From the NCBI GenBank assembly GCA_902463725.1, contig CABQGK010000002.1, positions 234,401-298,400 on the forward strand: DNA of 64,000 nt, read 5' to 3'. Numbering within the stretch: the stretch's first letter is position 1; each line of letters starts with the position of its first letter. The notes below the pieces were generated by a model. That model was not told the DNA's origin and made no database searches. It worked only from the letters and a program-made list of their open reading frames with translations. The position numbers and the translations under genes were made by a program. Positions 62,149 to 64,000 of the stretch are shown here, in pieces. Source of the stretch: an uncultured Sutterella sp. Its GTDB lineage: Bacteria; Pseudomonadota; Gammaproteobacteria; Burkholderiales; Burkholderiaceae_F.

Positions 62149-63278
62149 TAACCCTCCTCACCTTCAGCGCGACGATGCCGCCAATACCAAATAGAGAGCC
62201 AGGGTGGTAACCATCTTGTACGCCACACCCATCGATAGTAGAGCGTGGCAGAAATCAGAAACACAAAACCGTTAAGCGTAGCAAGGGCTGTCACGTAGTG
62301 GATTTTCCCCTGCTCAACCCAGTTCTGCATAACCGTAATGCCGTTGAGGTAAAGAATGAAGATAAGACTAGCAAAGATAAGGTTGAGACTACGCCCAGCG
62401 CGAGGGCTGTTGCAACTTAGCGGCACAGCTAGTAGCGCTAGGTTAAGCGCAGCAAAGGGCCAGCAAAGTCGCCAAAAAACCTCTGAGAGCGACTTAGGAG
62501 AATGCTCAAGCATCAACATACTCATGGGCTGAGCCGCAAGCTTTGAGGTCTGCCAAGGATTGTCAATCTTCACATCAAGACGAAGACCGTACTCCTTAAA
62601 GTCAACAACGCGCGTTTTAGCGCTATCTTTCGAGACGTCATAACGGCGGCCATCGTTGAGAATAATGTAGCGATCCCCCTCATCATTCACACGAATCTGA
62701 CCAGACTGAGCGATGAGCGCCGCGTCGCTATCTTTTGAGCGATCAGCAACAAAAAGCTTACCAACTCGGTTGTTCTCTTGGTCAAGGCTCTCGACAAAGA
62801 GGATGCGTTTACCACCTTGAAGCTCAATAAAGCGGCCCGTACTGAGCTGATCCACTTCATCCTGCTGTTGAAACTTGTTGCGCGTAATTTCAGTCTGAGA
62901 ACGTGCCCAAGGCGAAACCACAATCGAGAGCACGGCCACCAGTAACACCAACGGCACGGTAATTCTCAATACAGGCGCAATAAAAGAGAGTAGTGAGCGA
63001 CCACCTGAGGAAAACCACACCACCATCTCATTGTCTTGCCACCAACGCATCAAGGTGATCAACACCGAGACAAAAAGCGATAAAGCAAGCAGCGGTGCAA
63101 TATAGGTCAATGAGTTATAGAGAATCATCTGCAGCACTTCGGAATTACCGATCACGCCGCCCGAGGCCATACTGAGTACACGCACCATCCCCACGGCAAA
63201 CACAATCGTAAAGAGTACGGTAAAAGTGCCGCCTAGCGTATTGGCAAGTTCTCCCGCAAGGGATCGTCTAAGAATCAT
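62148..63278 (-). CDS. lptF: LPS export ABC transporter permease LptF
   Basis: LptF is the partner permease of LptG. The 376-residue protein (from the ATG at 63278) begins MILRRSLAGELANTLGGTFTVLF and has the same layout: three membrane segments, a periplasmic domain at about residues 120-255 with QLSTGRFIELQGGKRILFVE and YIILNDGRRYDV, and three membrane segments at the end. LMRWWQDNEMVVWFSSGG near residue 75 corresponds to the coupling helix that contacts LptB. A frame 17 codons longer exists but lacks family similarity. The lptA-B-C genes are not in the window. The upstream region contains DnaA boxes. Confidence 0.93.
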   Translation of the reverse strand: MILRRSLAGELANTLGGTFTVLFTIVFAVGMVRVLSMASGGVIGNSEVLQMILYNSLTYIAPLLALSLFVSVLITLMRWWQDNEMVVWFSSGGRSLLSFIAPVLRITVPLVLLVAVLSIVVSPWARSQTEITRNKFQQQDEVDQLSTGRFIELQGGKRILFVESLDQENNRVGKLFVADRSKDSDAALIAQSGQIRVNDEGDRYIILNDGRRYDVSKDSAKTRVVDFKEYGLRLDVKIDNPWQTSKLAAQPMSMLMLEHSPKSLSEVFWRLCWPFAALNLALLAVPLSCNSPRAGRSLNLIFASLIFILYLNGITVMQNWVEQGKIHYVTALATLNGFVFLISATLYYRWVWRTRWLPPWLSIWYWRHRRAEGEEG

Positions 63279-63510
63279 GAGAGAATCAAATCCAGAATAA
63301 TCGTTGCTTTGGGCATATCCTGCGCCCATCCGCCTTACGCCAACGCCTCAACCTACTTGATGAATATAAGACTCAGGACAGCCCCACTGCGGTGGGGTGC
63401 AAAAGAGTAGGCCGCGCATCGTGAAAATCTCTCAGATTTTAGACGAAATCAGCAGGCAACTGAAGTGAGCCAGCACGAGAAGGAAAGGATCAAGAGAGGG
63501 CAACAAAAGT

Positions 63511-63672
63511 TATACACAACCACACCACAACCTGTGGATAACCTAGTCTTATTTAGTAATATCCGAATTTACATCTTTGTTTTTAAAGAAAAAATAAAGA
63601 CATAATTTTCCGTGAGGATTTATTCAAGTTTGTGGATATCTCACGAAATCCAAGGCTCAAGCTGTGGATAAC
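63511..63672. other. Cluster of DnaA boxes flanking an AT-rich stretch
   Basis: In the 427-base gap between lptF and 5S rRNA, TTATACACA lies at 63511-63519 (plus) and TGTGGATAA, TGTGGATAT and TGTGGATAA at 63534-63542, 63632-63640 and 63664-63672 (minus-oriented boxes). Three match TTATNCACA exactly, one has a single change. Bases 63543-63610 between them are very AT-rich. The layout resembles an origin or a DnaA-titration/regulatory site. Confidence 0.6.
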
Positions 63673-63713
63673 TTATCCTTAGCGTCTGCCTACGAATGCA
63701 GAAATTGGCATGA

Positions 63714-63745
63714 AACGCCTCGCAGTTCGAGACTTGCGAGGCGTT
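63714..63745 (-). terminator. Terminator after the distal 5S rRNA gene
   Basis: In minus-strand reading AACGCCTCGCA pairs with TGCGAGGCGTT (11 bp) and leads into TTCATG. It ends the rRNA operon. Confidence 0.75.
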
Positions 63746-63756
63746 CAGAATAGGAA

Positions 63757-63872
63757 GTCTGGCAATGTCCTACTTTCACTGGAAATACAACCAACTATCA
63801 TCGGCGCTGAGATGTTTCACTGTCCTGTTCGGAATGGGAAGGAGTGGTACCACCACGCTATGGTCGCCAGAC
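63757..63872 (-). rRNA. rrf: 5S rRNA (distal copy)
   Basis: On the minus strand this 116-base RNA begins GTCTGGCGACCATAGCG and contains the conserved CCATTCCGAACAGG and CGCCGATGATAGT blocks of bacterial 5S rRNA; the ends pair as GTCTGGC/GCCAGAC to form helix I. It lies downstream of a second 5S gene and a terminator-like hairpin. Confidence 0.95.
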
Positions 63873-63913
63873 AAGATGAATTTTTTCGACGAGATAGCCT
63901 TTAGAGAGTTGAA

Positions 63914-63944
63914 AACCCCGCTACCAACACTTGGTAACGGGGTT
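63914..63944 (-). terminator. Terminator-like hairpin between the two 5S genes
   Basis: AACCCCGTTACC pairs with GGTAGCGGGGTT (12 bp, one wobble) around a 7-base loop in minus-strand reading, followed by TTCAAC. It lies between the two 5S copies. Confidence 0.65.
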
Positions 63945-63956
63945 CTCAATTTTAAA

Positions 63957-64000
63957 GCCCGGCAATGTCCTACTTTCACTGGAAATACAACCAACTATCA
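63957..64000 (-). rRNA. rrf: 5S rRNA (proximal copy, cut by window edge)
   Basis: The visible 3' end matches the distal copy over 42 of 44 bases, differing only in the last helix-I bases (GCCGGGC instead of GCCAGAC). The 5' part and the rest of the rRNA operon lie to the right of the window. Confidence 0.92.

Overview
The window is a compact, gene-dense bacterial chromosome segment. I see no phage, transposon, integron or CRISPR array. Gene content and order (the dcw cell-wall/division cluster; nrdR-ribD-ribE; rplM-rpsI-erpA; tyrS beside an M23 peptidase and anmK; groESL behind a sigma-32 promoter) point to a betaproteobacterium of the Burkholderiales. The aspartase plus Dcu-type C4-dicarboxylate exchanger and the modest genome complexity suggest an anaerobic or microaerophilic, host-associated lineage such as Sutterellaceae. 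That placement is inference; 16S rRNA is not in the window.

Region by region. 1-11.7 kb: dcw cluster on the minus strand, read mraZ-rsmH-ftsL-ftsI-murE-murF-mraY-murD-ftsW-murG (murG cut by the window edge), with a promoter and MraZ-box repeats upstream. 12-18.3 kb: a one-piece ADP-forming acyl-CoA synthetase, a LysR regulator, and a divergent aspA-dcu pair for anaerobic aspartate/fumarate use. 18.4-18.8 kb: RNase P RNA. 19-25.3 kb: a PagP lipid A palmitoyltransferase fused to a second predicted beta-barrel, then hemL, dsbD and a PBP4-type dacB. 25.4-30.3 kb: groESL, a periplasmic thioredoxin-fold protein, pyrF and a small NAD(P)-binding protein. 30.5-41.7 kb: a CNNM/CorC-type membrane protein, pncC, pgpA, thiL, nusB, ribH, an old-yellow-enzyme homologue, ribE, ribD, nrdR, glyA and a PEBP protein. 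41.7-49.6 kb: dtd-tyrS, then divergent M23 peptidase-anmK, erpA, rpsI-rplM, and an M20 peptidase. 49.6-54.5 kb: glpK-glpD, an Arg/Asp-rich unknown protein and a short HPF. 54.5-55 kb: two identical Ala-Glu tRNA pairs. 55-61 kb: a double-length UvrA with four ABC ATPase cores. 61-63.3 kb: lptF-lptG. 63.5-64 kb: a cluster of DnaA boxes and two tandem 5S rRNA genes at the tail of an rRNA operon entering from the right.

How the parts work together. The dcw genes make lipid II from UDP-MurNAc precursors and assemble the septal synthase, while PBP4, the M23 hydrolase and AnmK remodel and recycle the wall. PagP-fusion and LptFG modify and export lipopolysaccharide. DsbD and the CxxC protein handle periplasmic thiols. 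The riboflavin genes supply FMN/FAD to the neighbouring flavoenzymes (OYE homologue, GlpD). Most growth-related genes, including the rRNA, lie on the minus strand, so replication probably crosses the window from right to left (inference).

The observations most worth a second look are the PagP double-barrel fusion, the four-cassette UvrA, the charged unknown protein at 53.2-53.8 kb, the DnaA-box cluster beside the rRNA operon, and the tandem 5S and tRNA duplications. Start sites were chosen by Shine-Dalgarno spacing and family length and are stated where uncertain.
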